Assembly: GCA_016201265.1 (NCBI GenBank)
Contig: JACQDD010000232.1
Span: forward strand, 1 to 38,633
Source of the DNA: Terriglobales bacterium
Lineage (GTDB): Bacteria; Acidobacteriota; Terriglobia; Terriglobales; Acidobacteriaceae
DNA length: 38,633 nucleotides
Direction of reading: 5' to 3'
Positions 1 to 8,581 of the stretch are shown piece by piece. Under the pieces are notes generated by a model. That model was not told the origin of the DNA. It did no database searches and saw nothing but the letters and a program-made list of their open reading frames with translations. Made by a program: the position numbers and the translations under genes. Numbering within the stretch: position 1 is the stretch's first letter; each line of letters begins with the position of its first letter.

Positions 1-1
1 C

Positions 2-403
2 AGCATCGCGCACATGGCCCACGTCGCAGAGGAAGCCGGCGCGGACGCGATCTCTCTGGTGAATACGTTTCTAGCCATGGCGATCGACGCCGAGACGCGC
101 CGCCCTCGAATTGCCAACGTAACGGCAGGCCTTTCCGGCCCGGCCATCAAGCCGATCGCGCTGCGCATGGTGTACGACGCCGCCCACGCGGTGAAGATTC
201 CCGTCATCGGCATGGGCGGAATTACCCCCGCAGTAGACGTTATCGAGTTCATGCTGGCCGGCGCCAGCGCCGTGCAGATGGGAACCGCCAGCTACTACGA
301 TCCGGTGGCCACGGAAAAGTTGGTGGAGGAACTGGCCGGGTACTGCCGCGAACATCGCATCCAGAAGATTCGCGAAATCACGGGCGGGCTGCTAACGGAC
401 TGA
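2..403 (+). CDS. pyrD: Dihydroorotate dehydrogenase, C-terminal part (5' end outside window)
   Basis: This is the last ~133 residues of a class 1 (type B-like) dihydroorotate dehydrogenase, the FMN enzyme that oxidises dihydroorotate to orotate in pyrimidine synthesis. The frame is open from base 2 with no start, so the gene begins upstream. Visible family marks are the ADAISLVNT segment of the FMN/substrate pocket, a GLSGPAIKPIAL stretch, the barrel strand IPVIGMGGI and the FMN-phosphate loop AGASAVQMGTA. The C-terminus is a short helix ending at a TGA. The neighbour downstream is convergent, so any operon partners such as the electron-transfer subunit would lie before the window. Positions 404-548 hold no gene that I can support. 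Confidence 0.95.
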   Translation, partial: SIAHMAHVAEEAGADAISLVNTFLAMAIDAETRRPRIANVTAGLSGPAIKPIALRMVYDAAHAVKIPVIGMGGITPAVDVIEFMLAGASAVQMGTASYYDPVATEKLVEELAGYCREHRIQKIREITGGLLTD

Positions 404-548
404 AGTGAAGCTGCCCACTTGGACCTCAATCCCCCACCCCGGTGCTGATCCGGGTATGGCCCCACACTCAATGAGATTACAAGAAAAGGGATCGTTGGTG
501 AAATCGCGATTTATCAACAGTTGTGCCCGCTTTGCTACGCGCCGGAAA

Positions 549-1322
549 CTAATAGTCACCCGCGCATTGATCGTTGGCGAGGTACTCAGAGGCCTTCCGG
601 CGTTCCCAAGTGCCGGGTTCACTGTTTGCCAGCAATTCGTTCATCGCCGCCGTGCTTCGTGGAGTGTTGAGGCGATGAAAGGCGAGTGGGGCATATTGCC
701 GGATCCACCGGTCGTTCGCGAAGGTAAGAAGCGTGTCTTCTAGAGAACGAGGTGCAACGCTTGCCAAAATGCGCGCGGCTTCCAGCCGTTCCATCGGGTC
801 GGTTGAGTGGAGTTGGGCGACCCAGGGTTCGAATACTCTTTCACCTGCAGGTTTCTCATCCACTACGAAATGAAGCGTGGACTGTATTTCAGTCGTGTTC
901 TCGGGTTGTACTTCCGAAACACGACCGTATAAGGCCTCTACGGTGTAAGTTCCGGCTGCGTCTACCTTGTGGTGAATATTCAGCAATACACGGTCAACGT
1001 ACGTCTCGCCCGGCTGAAGCTCAATCTTCCGAGGTCCGCACCCAATGCTAATTCCTCTAGGCGGGCATGAGAGATGGTGCACTTCAACTGGCCAGACCCT
1101 GGAGACACGGATTCGATAAGGCGAGCAGATAGGTTGAAGAGAGGAACGATCGTCGGCATAAAAGGCTTCAGCTTTCGGTCCATGGTTGACGACCTTTAAT
1201 TGAACGAAAATCGGCTCCCCCAATGCGTAAGACTCTTTCTCCATGTAAAACTGTCCGGAGGTTTGTGCTGCTGCAAACACAGAGCAGCAGACACACGCGA
1301 AGATTAGATAGCGAGTGCCCAT
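549..1322 (-). CDS. Secreted protein with Ig-like N-terminal domain and helical C-terminal domain
   Basis: This is a 257-residue protein of unknown function. Residues 1-19 form a signal peptide ending in AAA-Q, so it is probably exported. Residues ~25-155 have alternating hydrophobic strands with patterns such as LGEPIFVQLKVVNHG and LQPGETYVDRVLLNI, like an immunoglobulin/Big-type sandwich. Residues ~165-250 look alpha-helical, with phrases such as DPMERLEAARIL and DRWIRQYAPLAF that resemble HEAT-type repeats. Several cysteines after the signal could form disulphides. It starts at an ATG and stands alone, convergent with pyrD. I do not recognise a named family; a role in envelope or protein binding is only a guess. 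Confidence 0.8.
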   Translation of the reverse strand: MGTRYLIFACVCCSVFAAAQTSGQFYMEKESYALGEPIFVQLKVVNHGPKAEAFYADDRSSLQPICSPYRIRVSRVWPVEVHHLSCPPRGISIGCGPRKIELQPGETYVDRVLLNIHHKVDAAGTYTVEALYGRVSEVQPENTTEIQSTLHFVVDEKPAGERVFEPWVAQLHSTDPMERLEAARILASVAPRSLEDTLLTFANDRWIRQYAPLAFHRLNTPRSTAAMNELLANSEPGTWERRKASEYLANDQCAGDY

Positions 1323-1448
1323 CTACTACGATTAGACACCGTGCGGAATCAATTTGGAAGACAGTTGATGTAAACAGGCGTTTACACTCACCGCTGGTAG
1401 CTGATTAAGTCGCGGTATCACGCCAGCGGTCAGCAACCCGGGACTTGG

Positions 1449-2726
1449 CTATCGTCCGCTCGCGTACCAGATCGATCCCGGCGACTGGTAGTTCATTCCC
1501 TCGCCCCAGACCACGTGGGTATCGTCGTGGTTGTCGATGGCAATCCCAAAATAGTCGCCGAACGGGAAGCGGAAGCCTTTCTTGCCGATGTAGCGATAGC
1601 CGCGGACATATCCCGAGAGCCGGATCTCCTCTGACCAGGTTGCGCCGCCGTTGCTGGAACTGCGGTAGTAAGTGTTCCAATGCGGCGCATTGCGCGCATC
1701 CATCCACGCCACCCGGACATCTCCTGCGCTCCCGGCCACGATCGCGGGGAAGGCGTGCTCGACTCTGCGCGCCGCCTGAGAGATGTTCACCCGGGGTAGC
1801 CAGTTCTCGCCACCGTTGGTGGAAGAAGAGAAATAGATGCGTTGTGGGCCCATACGCGTGCTGCCGGAACTCCACAGCGCGTAGAGAGTTCCGCCCGCGT
1901 CGGAGGCTAGTGAGACCTGCGCGCCGAGGTAAGCCTCGCCGCATTCCGAATCCTTGCAGTCGGGCGCCGCCGCTGAAACGTCGAGCAATGTCGGATTCCA
2001 GGTCTTGCCCGCATCTGCCGACTTTGCGATATAGAGGTTCACCGGTCCCCGCGCCCCGCCCGCCTTGGAGTACGAAGCCCACGCCAGATAGGCGTTCCCG
2101 GCTGGATCCACAGTCGTACCGCCGAGCAGCGACCATCCCGGACGCGACTCGCTGTTCACGCGCGTGCTGGTGAAGCTGCGCCCGCCGTCCTGCGAAGCCG
2201 CCACCCACACATCCTCCTCGTGATTGAAACCAACGTAGACGCGCTGTCCCCGCACGCCGAGGACCGGCTTGTCCAGTTCCACCGCGCTCCGGACGGCGAC
2301 GTTGAAGCTCCAGGTGGCCCCGGCATCCACTGACTTGGCCACCATGACCTCGCGTTTCTTGTTCTGCAGCCAGGCCGCATACACGGTGCGCCGGTCGGCT
2401 GGATCGACCACGATTTGAGGATCGTACTGGCCCGACCCCGAATCGAGCATCACGCGCGGCGCTTGCCAGGTCTTTCCGTTGTCGTTGCTGACCACCAGCA
2501 GCATGGCGGGCGCGCTGCAATCCTTGCATTCCAGCACCGGCCCATAGTGCGGATAAAGGACATACACCCGCCCCGAGCCGTCGGCCGCCAGAGCGGGTTC
2601 CCACTGATCGCCGGTCGCGAGACCGACGCGCTTCTGCGCGGAAAACTGCGGCGGAGCCGCCCATGCCAGGCCGGCAACAGCGAACACCAGCACTGGCACT
2701 GCGAGTTTGGAAAAGGCTGAACGCAC
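1449..2726 (-). CDS. Exported sialidase-fold (Asp-box) beta-propeller protein
   Basis: This 425-residue protein has a signal peptide (residues 1-~24, ending AWA-A). At least six Asp-box-like motifs of the S-x-D/N-x-G-x-T-W type follow: SNDNGKTW, SVDAGATW, SQDGGRSF, SADAGKTW, STNGGENW and SSNGGATW. They are spaced at blade-like intervals, as expected for a six-bladed sialidase/BNR propeller. Asp boxes occur in sialidases and in many other propellers, and I cannot place the arginine triad and Asp/Tyr/Glu set of a true sialidase, so enzymatic activity is not claimed. Two cysteine pairs (CKDC and CKDSEC) may stabilise surface loops. It is monocistronic by spacing (74 bp from map) and probably acts in the periplasm or outside the cell. 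Confidence 0.85.
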   Translation of the reverse strand: MRSAFSKLAVPVLVFAVAGLAWAAPPQFSAQKRVGLATGDQWEPALAADGSGRVYVLYPHYGPVLECKDCSAPAMLLVVSNDNGKTWQAPRVMLDSGSGQYDPQIVVDPADRRTVYAAWLQNKKREVMVAKSVDAGATWSFNVAVRSAVELDKPVLGVRGQRVYVGFNHEEDVWVAASQDGGRSFTSTRVNSESRPGWSLLGGTTVDPAGNAYLAWASYSKAGGARGPVNLYIAKSADAGKTWNPTLLDVSAAAPDCKDSECGEAYLGAQVSLASDAGGTLYALWSSGSTRMGPQRIYFSSSTNGGENWLPRVNISQAARRVEHAFPAIVAGSAGDVRVAWMDARNAPHWNTYYRSSSNGGATWSEEIRLSGYVRGYRYIGKKGFRFPFGDYFGIAIDNHDDTHVVWGEGMNYQSPGSIWYASGR

Positions 2727-2800
2727 GCGGTGGGGGCAGGGGGGAATCGGGCCCTTAATCCTAAACTCTACCTTGAAGGCGCTCCCCGGTCAACGGCCAG

Positions 2801-3544
2801 TTAGCCAGCCGTGAGTAGGATGGGCGCACCGGACGTAATCACCAGAGTGTGCTCAAAATGGGCCGATAGCGAGCGATCTCCGGTCCGGACCGTCCAGCCA
2901 TCTTTGTCGGTGAAGACGCGCCCCGAGCCGCTGCTGATGATCGGCTCCACGGTAATCACCAGGCCCTCGTTCATGATCTGACGGGCCCGCGGGTCGGCGT
3001 AGTTTGGGACGCGCGGATCTTCATGGATGGTGCGTCCAATGCCGTGCCCTCCCAACTCGCGAATCACTGCGAATCCGGATTTGCGCACTTCGCGTTCCAC
3101 GATCCTTCCGATCTCAAACACGCGGAATCCCGCCCGCGCCACCAGCATGGCCTTCTGGAAAGCCCGCTCCGCGCAGGCGATCAGCCGCTCGGCCTGCGGG
3201 CTTACGCGGCCCACCGGCACGGTGATAGCGGCATCGGCCATATAGCCGTCTTTCTCCAACGTGACGTCGAGTTTGACGATGTCGCCCTCGCGCAACTGGC
3301 GATCGCCCGGGATGCCGTGCACCGCCTCGTCGTTCAGGCTGATGCAGTTGGCGCCGGGAAACTGGTAAACCATCGAGGGGGCGGAGCGAGCGCCGTTCTC
3401 CTGAATCACACGTCCGCCGATCTCATCCAGATACCGGGTCGTTACCCCCGGCCGGACTTCTGCCTTCATGGCGTCCAGAACCTGGCGCACAATGCGACCG
3501 ACCGCTTTCAGCGAGTTCAGTTCCAGTTCGTCCTGAATGGACAT
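2801..3544 (-). CDS. map: Methionine aminopeptidase, type I
   Basis: This 247-residue cytosolic enzyme removes the initiator methionine from new proteins. All five metal ligands of the pita-bread fold are present: D93 (KLDVT), D104 (MADAA), H167 (GGHGIGRTIHEDP), E200 (ITVEPI) and E231 (SAHFEHT). The substrate histidine is H76 (AVHGIPGD). The length and the absence of an N-terminal zinc-binding extension fit type Ia. The ATG start follows an unstructured leader, and the four-TM protein gene lies 22 bp or more upstream on the same strand, so the two may be cotranscribed. The gene is away from its common bacterial place next to secY/infA. Identification is secure. Confidence 0.96.
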   Translation of the reverse strand: MSIQDELELNSLKAVGRIVRQVLDAMKAEVRPGVTTRYLDEIGGRVIQENGARSAPSMVYQFPGANCISLNDEAVHGIPGDRQLREGDIVKLDVTLEKDGYMADAAITVPVGRVSPQAERLIACAERAFQKAMLVARAGFRVFEIGRIVEREVRKSGFAVIRELGGHGIGRTIHEDPRVPNYADPRARQIMNEGLVITVEPIISSGSGRVFTDKDGWTVRTGDRSLSAHFEHTLVITSGAPILLTAG

Positions 3545-3566
3545 TCGGATCTACCTCGTGCCTGCA

Positions 3567-4001
3567 TCAAGCCGGCTCGGCCCGCGGAGCGCGCGGCCAA
3601 AACATCAACAGCAGCACGAATCCGCCCGCGTAATACGGCCAGACTTGGGCGAGCGTAAAGCCCATGACGCGTAGCATCAGCCCGAATAGCGCCAGGGCCT
3701 CGCACAACGCGTACGTGACAATGTAGCCCATCTTCCAGCGCGCTAGGAGGACCCCATCACCCGGCTTTTCTCTCAGCTGGGCTTCGGACTCCAAGACCAG
3801 CGTTTTTCGGACTACGAGAATCGCGCCCACAACGCTGATCGAAGCAAATGAGATCGCGTAGAGCACGGTTGCATCGGGGCTAAGATGACGGCCAGCCATT
3901 TCCCCGATCACGACGTACATCCCGATGCTTACCAGCATCGCGATCTGAATCAGGCGAACGGTCCGGAGTGCTGCCCCCATGGCCTTAGATTCTGCTCCCA
4001 T
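3567..4001 (-). CDS. Small four-TM membrane protein, unknown function
   Basis: This is a ~144-residue hydrophobic protein. Four membrane segments are visible: around RLIQIAMLVSIGMYVVIG, VLYAISFASISVVGAILVV, YIVTYALCEALALFGLML and YYAGGFVLLLMFW. A charged cytosolic loop with a possible helix (LVLESEAQLREKPGD) lies between segments 2 and 3. The start is uncertain: a TTG at 4034 and ATGs at 4001 and 3980 are all in frame, and a GAGGA sits right before the 4001 ATG. The conserved-looking part begins near residue MGAALRTVRLIQ, so the two ATGs are the better candidates. It is upstream of map on the same strand. I do not recognise the family. Confidence 0.72.
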   Translation of the reverse strand: MGAESKAMGAALRTVRLIQIAMLVSIGMYVVIGEMAGRHLSPDATVLYAISFASISVVGAILVVRKTLVLESEAQLREKPGDGVLLARWKMGYIVTYALCEALALFGLMLRVMGFTLAQVWPYYAGGFVLLLMFWPRAPRAEPA

Positions 4002-4069
4002 TTCCTCTAAGTCACAAACGGGAAAGCTATGCAAGAATCTGCCTGAGTAATGTCGTCTTAATGACCGGA

Positions 4070-5377
4070 TCAGTGGCGGTGATAACCGGAGCCTGGCCGG
4101 AACCGGAGAAAAATCTGGAACGAGACGGGATAGTCTCCATAGGCGGAGTTCAGAGCCGAGGGCTTCGAATAGAACGTCAGGTCAGCACCCAGGGCCAACT
4201 GCCAAAGCCGGCTCTGGACGAGGTCGCGCGCACCGCCAAATGTGTAGGCGCCCACACGAAAGTTGGGCCGCAGTGGATCGTCCGGAAACAGTTCATCCTT
4301 ATCTGCTAGTTCGATTCGCGAGAACGCATAGCTGCGCGCCTTGAAATTAAGTGTGGACTCGAGCAGGTAGCTGTTCAGGTTGCGGTTTTCAAGCTCTTTG
4401 TGCTTCCGTCCCCAGACCGCGGAAGTCGCCCACGAGCCCCGCTCGAAGGGCCGCACATATTCGATGGAAGCCGTCTGCCGGCGCTCGCTGCCTGGCTCGA
4501 GGGCTTCGGGATGCTCCAACCGGCCGTAGCTGTACTGTGCCGTCCAGTTGCGCGTCGGGGCTACGCTCAGGCGGGCCGACCAGGAATCCAGTGCCGCCAA
4601 CTGTATCCCATATCGTTGTTCATTGGGTTCGCGGCCATTGAACAACGACCCTTCGATCTTGAACCGGTCCACGATCAGCCCCGTAGTTACCACGCCAAAG
4701 CTGGTATGTGTGGAATCCTGCAGGTGATGGGAAAGCGGGGCCATGGGCAATTCCGCTGCCGAGGCGCGGTGCATGAAAGCCACCGGGCCGAGTGCGGGCT
4801 CCGCGACCGGACCACCATAGAAGAGCCACGAGACTTTCTCGCTGATCGGCCGCGTGTAGTAAAGCGAGAGTTCTGCAAAAACGTTGTGCGGATGCTGGTG
4901 ATCCACCAGCGCCTGACCGTGATAGGTCTCGCCGGTCTGGAAGAGTTCGGGAAATCCAGGATGTGGAGCGGTCAACGACTCGGCCGAAAACATCTGGCGA
5001 AACAGAACGGTCCCGCGTCCTACGGGATGCTGTTCCATCAGCATCAGCCAGTTCACGGACTCCGCCTTGCCTGCGCCGCGCGGCCCTCCTTGCTGGTTGT
5101 AGTCCACAAACAGCGCGCCGTGGGCCATCAGGTCCCAGCCAGCGAGAGGCTTCATCCACAAATGCGCCGGCGCGGCGGCGGGCTGCCAACCAGTCCCGGA
5201 GGAGACGTGGGGCGATGGCAACCAGTCGGGCGTGGGCTGCGGCATGTCCATGCCGCCCATCGCCGCTTGCGTCTGCGCCGTGTGGTCATGCCCGCTCATA
5301 TTGTGGCTGGCTTCTTGCGCCGCCGCAAAAGAAGCCAGCACGTTTGCAACAACAAGAAATAAGGTCAATATCCGCAC
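4070..5377 (-). CDS. His/Met-rich putative outer-membrane barrel protein, probably copper related
   Basis: This 435-residue protein has a signal peptide (residues 1-~20). A His/Met-rich segment follows (SHNMSGHDHTAQTQ and AAMGGMDMPQP), typical of periplasmic copper-binding tails. The rest is aromatic and strand-like, with alternating patterns and a C-terminal phenylalanine-rich strand (FQIFLRFRPG) near the end, suggesting a beta-barrel. Further His/Met clusters include DHQHPHN and MAPLSHHLQDSTH. The gene lies 95 bp downstream of a small Cys/His-rich secreted protein on the same strand, which strengthens a metal link. The assignment to copper handling is inferred from composition and context; no transport or oxidase motif is visible. 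The start is an ATG. Confidence 0.78.
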   Translation of the reverse strand: MRILTLFLVVANVLASFAAAQEASHNMSGHDHTAQTQAAMGGMDMPQPTPDWLPSPHVSSGTGWQPAAAPAHLWMKPLAGWDLMAHGALFVDYNQQGGPRGAGKAESVNWLMLMEQHPVGRGTVLFRQMFSAESLTAPHPGFPELFQTGETYHGQALVDHQHPHNVFAELSLYYTRPISEKVSWLFYGGPVAEPALGPVAFMHRASAAELPMAPLSHHLQDSTHTSFGVVTTGLIVDRFKIEGSLFNGREPNEQRYGIQLAALDSWSARLSVAPTRNWTAQYSYGRLEHPEALEPGSERRQTASIEYVRPFERGSWATSAVWGRKHKELENRNLNSYLLESTLNFKARSYAFSRIELADKDELFPDDPLRPNFRVGAYTFGGARDLVQSRLWQLALGADLTFYSKPSALNSAYGDYPVSFQIFLRFRPGSGYHRH

Positions 5378-5413
5378 GTTAGATTCCTCGGCATCGAAAG
5401 AGAAGCAGCAAGT

Positions 5414-5441
5414 CTCTGAACGGACTTCCGTACACTCAGAG
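5414..5441 (-). terminator. Hairpin between the Cys-rich gene and the barrel gene
   Basis: CTCTGA at one end pairs with TCAGAG at the other, and ACGGA pairs with TCCGT inside it, with a four-base bulge. On the minus strand the stem is followed by a loosely T/C-rich tail, not a clean T-run. It could attenuate transcription between the two genes. Evidence is base pairing by eye only. Confidence 0.3.
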
Positions 5442-5472
5442 GAGTTCTTGATCGCAAAGAGAGGGATTGGGA

Positions 5473-5823
5473 CTAGATCCGGAGAGGAGTCGCGCCCGGT
5501 GGGTCGGGAGAAGCAACGGTCAGTTTTTCCAAACCGGCGCCCACCCTTGCCTTGGTTGGAGGCTCGAAGCGCAAATCAGCGGTTGCGCGCTGAATGACCA
5601 GTTGCGGTGAATGGCAAGGCTGGGGGACAGCGGCGTTATGGCCAGTCAGGCAGCAGTTGTAGCTCGTGCGTTCGGGCATGGGCGGTGCTTTCTCGCCGTG
5701 CCCGTGGCAGCCCACGGGGCGTTGCTGGGGACGCGCGGCCGGCGGGAGCGTTTGCGCCGCCAGACAACCCATCGCGACCGCCGTCATCAGCAACGAAGCA
5801 AGAAATCTCGACAAGTGTCCCAT
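5473..5823 (-). CDS. Small secreted Cys/His-rich protein, probably metal related
   Basis: This is a 116-residue protein with a signal peptide (residues 1-~23, MGHLSRFLASLLMTAVAMGCLAAQ region; the C before LAAQ could also suit a lipoprotein). The mature part carries CHGHGEK, a paired cysteine NCC, TGHNAAVPQ and PCHSPQ, so four Cys and four His fall within about 45 residues. This pattern suggests metal binding. It is upstream of, and collinear with, the His/Met-rich barrel gene, and the two are best read as one copper-linked unit. No catalytic motif is visible and I do not recognise a named family. The ATG start is followed by a convincing signal sequence. Confidence 0.68.
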   Translation of the reverse strand: MGHLSRFLASLLMTAVAMGCLAAQTLPPAARPQQRPVGCHGHGEKAPPMPERTSYNCCLTGHNAAVPQPCHSPQLVIQRATADLRFEPPTKARVGAGLEKLTVASPDPPGATPLRI

Positions 5824-5879
5824 TACTCAATCGTTAGATGCCGGAAGCGACCTAAAGAACCGGTGTTTTACCTTGCCAC

Positions 5880-5930
5880 TTTGCGGGTTTTCTTAGCGAA
5901 CTTTGCGGTTAGAAGCTTTTTACCGTCCTA
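5880..5930. repeat. Dispersed intergenic repeat, copy 1
   Basis: The core at 5905-5924 (GCGGTTAGAAGCTTTTTACC) matches 16818-16837 in 16 or 17 of 20 positions. It occupies the 144-bp gap before the metal-related pair. No open frame of interest overlaps it. It is read here as a member of a dispersed non-coding repeat family. Confidence 0.45.
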
Positions 5931-5967
5931 GCAGGCCGCCAGGAAGGTTCCCGGCTCACCCGATCCC

Positions 5968-6408
5968 TCAAGAGCCGGTAATTTTGACGCGCAGCTCTTC
6001 CGGCAGTTTCTCGCGGATTTCAGGCGGCAGACGGTCATGCACGTGGCGCGCACCCAACTTGGCCGCGTCCACCACCGCCATGGGCGCGGGAGTGGCCACC
6101 GCCACCGCCAGCCAGATGAGCGCCGACAGGGCGAAGCCCGCCAGCGCCGCCACTTCAAGCCAGAAGGCGTGGCGGGGGCCAAAGTGCCGGATCACGCCGA
6201 AAGCCAGCAAGAACATGGCCGCCGACACCGAGGCCAGCACGATCAGCGAAATGTCAATGATGCGATGCAGTTGCTGACGGCTGCGGCAGTGCTCACAACC
6301 CGCGAAGTGCCCTTCGTAGTCGCCGCGCATTTCCGGGGCCAGGCCGGAGATGTCGTAACGCCATCCAGCAAGGATTTTCCCTACGATCGGTTCAACGCAC
6401 TGGCTCAT
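5968..6408 (-). CDS. Membrane protein with anti-sigma-type zinc finger
   Basis: This is a 146-residue protein. Its N-terminal domain holds an Hx3Cx2C motif (H34, C38, C41), the signature of ZAS/zinc-binding anti-sigma domains, with a further Cys at position 4. Two membrane segments follow (about residues 51-72 and 80-103), then a short cytosolic tail rich in charged residues. No sigma-factor gene is adjacent, so an anti-sigma role is not supported by context; many such zinc-finger membrane proteins have unknown roles. The gene starts 6 bp after the metallo-hydrolase stop codon, so the two are surely cotranscribed and possibly translationally coupled. Confidence 0.75.
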   Translation of the reverse strand: MSQCVEPIVGKILAGWRYDISGLAPEMRGDYEGHFAGCEHCRSRQQLHRIIDISLIVLASVSAAMFLLAFGVIRHFGPRHAFWLEVAALAGFALSALIWLAVAVATPAPMAVVDAAKLGARHVHDRLPPEIREKLPEELRVKITGS

Positions 6409-6414
6409 AGCATG

Positions 6415-7218
6415 CTACAGGCGGATGGGCTCGAGAATGTCCGACTGGCTAGCCAGCAATACGCGGTTTTGCCACAGTCCCTGACGCTCACGCAGGGCAT
6501 GTTCCGCCGCCGCCCGGGCGATTTCGGGATGGTTATTCTGTTCCGACAAGTGCGCCAAAACTACGTATGCTGCTCCTCCATCATAGTCGCTGGAGAAGAA
6601 TTCCGCGAGAGCGTCATTCGAGAGGTGGCCCACCCGGCTCATCACGCGCTGTTTCACCGGCCACGGGTACGGTCCGGAACGAAGCATCTCCAGATCGTGA
6701 TTCGATTCCAGCACCAGCACAGCGCATTCCCGCAGATGGTCGCGCACGCTCACCGGCATATAGCCCAGGTCGGTGGCGAAACCGATCTTGACTCCCTCCG
6801 TGCGGAAGGTGAAGCCCACGGGATCGGCGGCATCATGAGGAATCGTGAAGGGCGTAACCGCGATGTCGCCAACCTGAAAGCTGCGCCCGGAAGCGAAATG
6901 TTCCAGCTTCGGCAGTTGTGGAATTTTGCCTTCTTCATCCCGCATCGCTCTGCCCCATTCGCGATGCGTCGGTTCGGTCAGGAACACCGGAACGTTGAGT
7001 TTGGCCGCCAGTCGCTGCAATCCCGCTACGTGGTCGGAGTGCTCGTGCGTGATCAGGATGGCCGAAATCTGTTCCGGGCGCTCGCCCAGCGCGCGCAGCC
7101 GCTTGAAGGTTTCCCGGCAGGATAGACCTGCGTCCACCAGGATGCGCGTTGTGCTGCTGGCCACCAGTGCACTATTGGCTTTACTGCCGCTGGCCAGCAA
7201 CGAGACGGACACTGCCAT
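6415..7218 (-). CDS. Metallo-beta-lactamase-fold hydrolase, YycJ/WalJ-like
   Basis: This is a 267-residue cytosolic enzyme of the metallo-beta-lactamase superfamily, resembling the YycJ/WalJ exonuclease-like group. The opening VSLLASGSKANSALV and the metal motif THEHSDH (H58, H60, D62, H63) are diagnostic. Later elements include FTIPHDAADPVGF, GFATDLGY and LESNHDLEML. I chose ATG 7218, which puts the family opening at residues 4-12; an in-frame TTG at 7239 would add seven residues. It is third in a minus-strand run with hbd and two membrane proteins. WalJ in Firmicutes acts on DNA ends, but substrate here is inferred only from family. Confidence 0.88.
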   Translation of the reverse strand: MAVSVSLLASGSKANSALVASSTTRILVDAGLSCRETFKRLRALGERPEQISAILITHEHSDHVAGLQRLAAKLNVPVFLTEPTHREWGRAMRDEEGKIPQLPKLEHFASGRSFQVGDIAVTPFTIPHDAADPVGFTFRTEGVKIGFATDLGYMPVSVRDHLRECAVLVLESNHDLEMLRSGPYPWPVKQRVMSRVGHLSNDALAEFFSSDYDGGAAYVVLAHLSEQNNHPEIARAAAEHALRERQGLWQNRVLLASQSDILEPIRL

Positions 7219-7297
7219 ACCTTGGCAGCTTACCCTCAAGGGCTGTGGAAACGGGAGTACTTTTTGAGTTCTCCACGACCCTTGGTTCGCTGATCCC

Positions 7298-7672
7298 TTA
7301 CTTGGCGAACAGGTTGTTGATCACGCCCCGTCCAAAAGCGCCGCCGTAGGCGCCGACAATCCCTGGCAGAAAGGCAAGAAGTGACTCGAAGATCTGGGGG
7401 CGCGTCGGCTTCTGCGCCAGCAGAAGGTAGGCCAGCCACTCCACGATCGGCACGAACAACCCGATTAGCAGCACCCAGCGCCAAGGCCTCCACGGCCGCA
7501 GAAAGCCCAGCAACATGCACGACGCCAGCACGATCATGGCGGTGAACAGCAAGTCGCCCACCTTGATGTCAATCCATCCCGCGATGACTCCGCAGGCGGC
7601 CGCCAGCAGATAGTGCAGGGAGTCGCCGCCGGATTGTCCTTCAGGAAGAATTCCGCCCCAGGCTGTCGTCAT
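7298..7672 (-). CDS. Small membrane protein, unknown function
   Basis: This is a 124-residue polytopic protein. Hydrophobic stretches lie at about YLLAAACGVIAGWIDI, LFTAMIVLASCMLLGFL, WRWVLLIGLFVPIVEWLAYLLL and IFESLLAFLPGIVGAYGGAF. The last segment is glycine-rich (GAYGGAFGRG), which may pack against another helix. It begins 9 bp after hbd on the same strand, consistent with an operon, and the metallo-hydrolase follows after 79 bp. I do not recognise the family and see no catalytic motif. The ATG start is the first in frame. Confidence 0.72.
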   Translation of the reverse strand: MTTAWGGILPEGQSGGDSLHYLLAAACGVIAGWIDIKVGDLLFTAMIVLASCMLLGFLRPWRPWRWVLLIGLFVPIVEWLAYLLLAQKPTRPQIFESLLAFLPGIVGAYGGAFGRGVINNLFAK

Positions 7673-7681
7673 ATCTTGATT

Positions 7682-8533
7682 CTACGGGTATGAGTAGAAA
7701 CCGCGCCCGCTCTTGCGCCCCAACCAGCCGGCATCCACCATTTTGATCAGCAGCGGACACGGGCGGTACTTGGGATCGCCCAGCCCGTCCTGCAGCACTC
7801 GCATGATGTCCAGACACACGTCGAGCCCGATGAAGTCGGCCAGGGTCAGCGGCCCCATCGGGTGCGCCATCCCCAGCTTGAACACTTCGTCGACGGCCTG
7901 TGGTGTCGCGACCCCTTCCATCACCGCATACATCGCTTCGTTCAGCAGCGGCATCAGCACGCGATTCGAAACAAAACCAGGCGCATCGTTGACTTCCACC
8001 GGCGTCTTTTCCAGCTTCACCGCCAGGTCGCGCACCGTTTCGTAGGTGGTCTGCGAGGTCGCCATGCCGCGAATCACCTCGACCAGCTTCATCACCGGCA
8101 CGGGATTGAAGAAGTGCATCCCGATTACCTTGTCCGGGCGTTTGGTCAGCGCCCCGATTTTTGTGATGGAGATGGATGAAGTGTTGGAGGCCAGGATTAC
8201 TTCCGGCTTCATCAGGCGATCCAGGTCGCGGAAAATCTCGGCTTTGATCTCGAATTTTTCCGTCGCCGCTTCAATGATGAGTTCGCAATCCGCAAGTCTT
8301 GCCCGGTCGAGCACCGGCGTGATGCGGCCGAGAGCGGCCGCCTTGTCAGCCACAGAAATCTTGTTTTTCGCAACTTCGCGGTCCAGATTCTTGCCGATTG
8401 TTTCCAGGCCGCGATCCAAAAACCGCTGCTCCACGTCGCACAGTACGACGTCGTAACCACAACGCGCGAACACGTGGGCAATGCCGTTGCCCATGGTGCC
8501 CGCACCCATGACCCCTACGCGCTGAATTGGCAT
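7682..8533 (-). CDS. hbd: 3-hydroxybutyryl-CoA dehydrogenase
   Basis: This 283-residue NAD(P)-dependent enzyme interconverts acetoacetyl-CoA and 3-hydroxybutyryl-CoA in fatty-acid or butyrate/PHB-type metabolism. The N-terminal Rossmann motif is [17 protein letters not shown]. The catalytic His region is [17 protein letters not shown], and the Ser/Asn region is ASNTSSISI and [17 protein letters not shown]. The length matches single-domain hydroxyacyl-CoA dehydrogenases, with no crotonase fusion. It starts the four-gene minus-strand run at an ATG, with a 440-bp divergent gap upstream where a promoter would lie. Its tie to the metallo-hydrolase and membrane proteins behind it is positional only. 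Confidence 0.93.
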   Translation of the reverse strand: MPIQRVGVMGAGTMGNGIAHVFARCGYDVVLCDVEQRFLDRGLETIGKNLDREVAKNKISVADKAAALGRITPVLDRARLADCELIIEAATEKFEIKAEIFRDLDRLMKPEVILASNTSSISITKIGALTKRPDKVIGMHFFNPVPVMKLVEVIRGMATSQTTYETVRDLAVKLEKTPVEVNDAPGFVSNRVLMPLLNEAMYAVMEGVATPQAVDEVFKLGMAHPMGPLTLADFIGLDVCLDIMRVLQDGLGDPKYRPCPLLIKMVDAGWLGRKSGRGFYSYP

Positions 8534-8581
8534 GATGCCCTCGCTGCAAGAAGGAAACTGGAAAGTTTAGCAGAACGGGCC

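Noticed and set aside
5968-6408. A sigma/anti-sigma pair
   Set aside because: The zinc-finger motif fits an anti-sigma domain, but no sigma-factor gene is adjacent on either side, so the role is not claimed.
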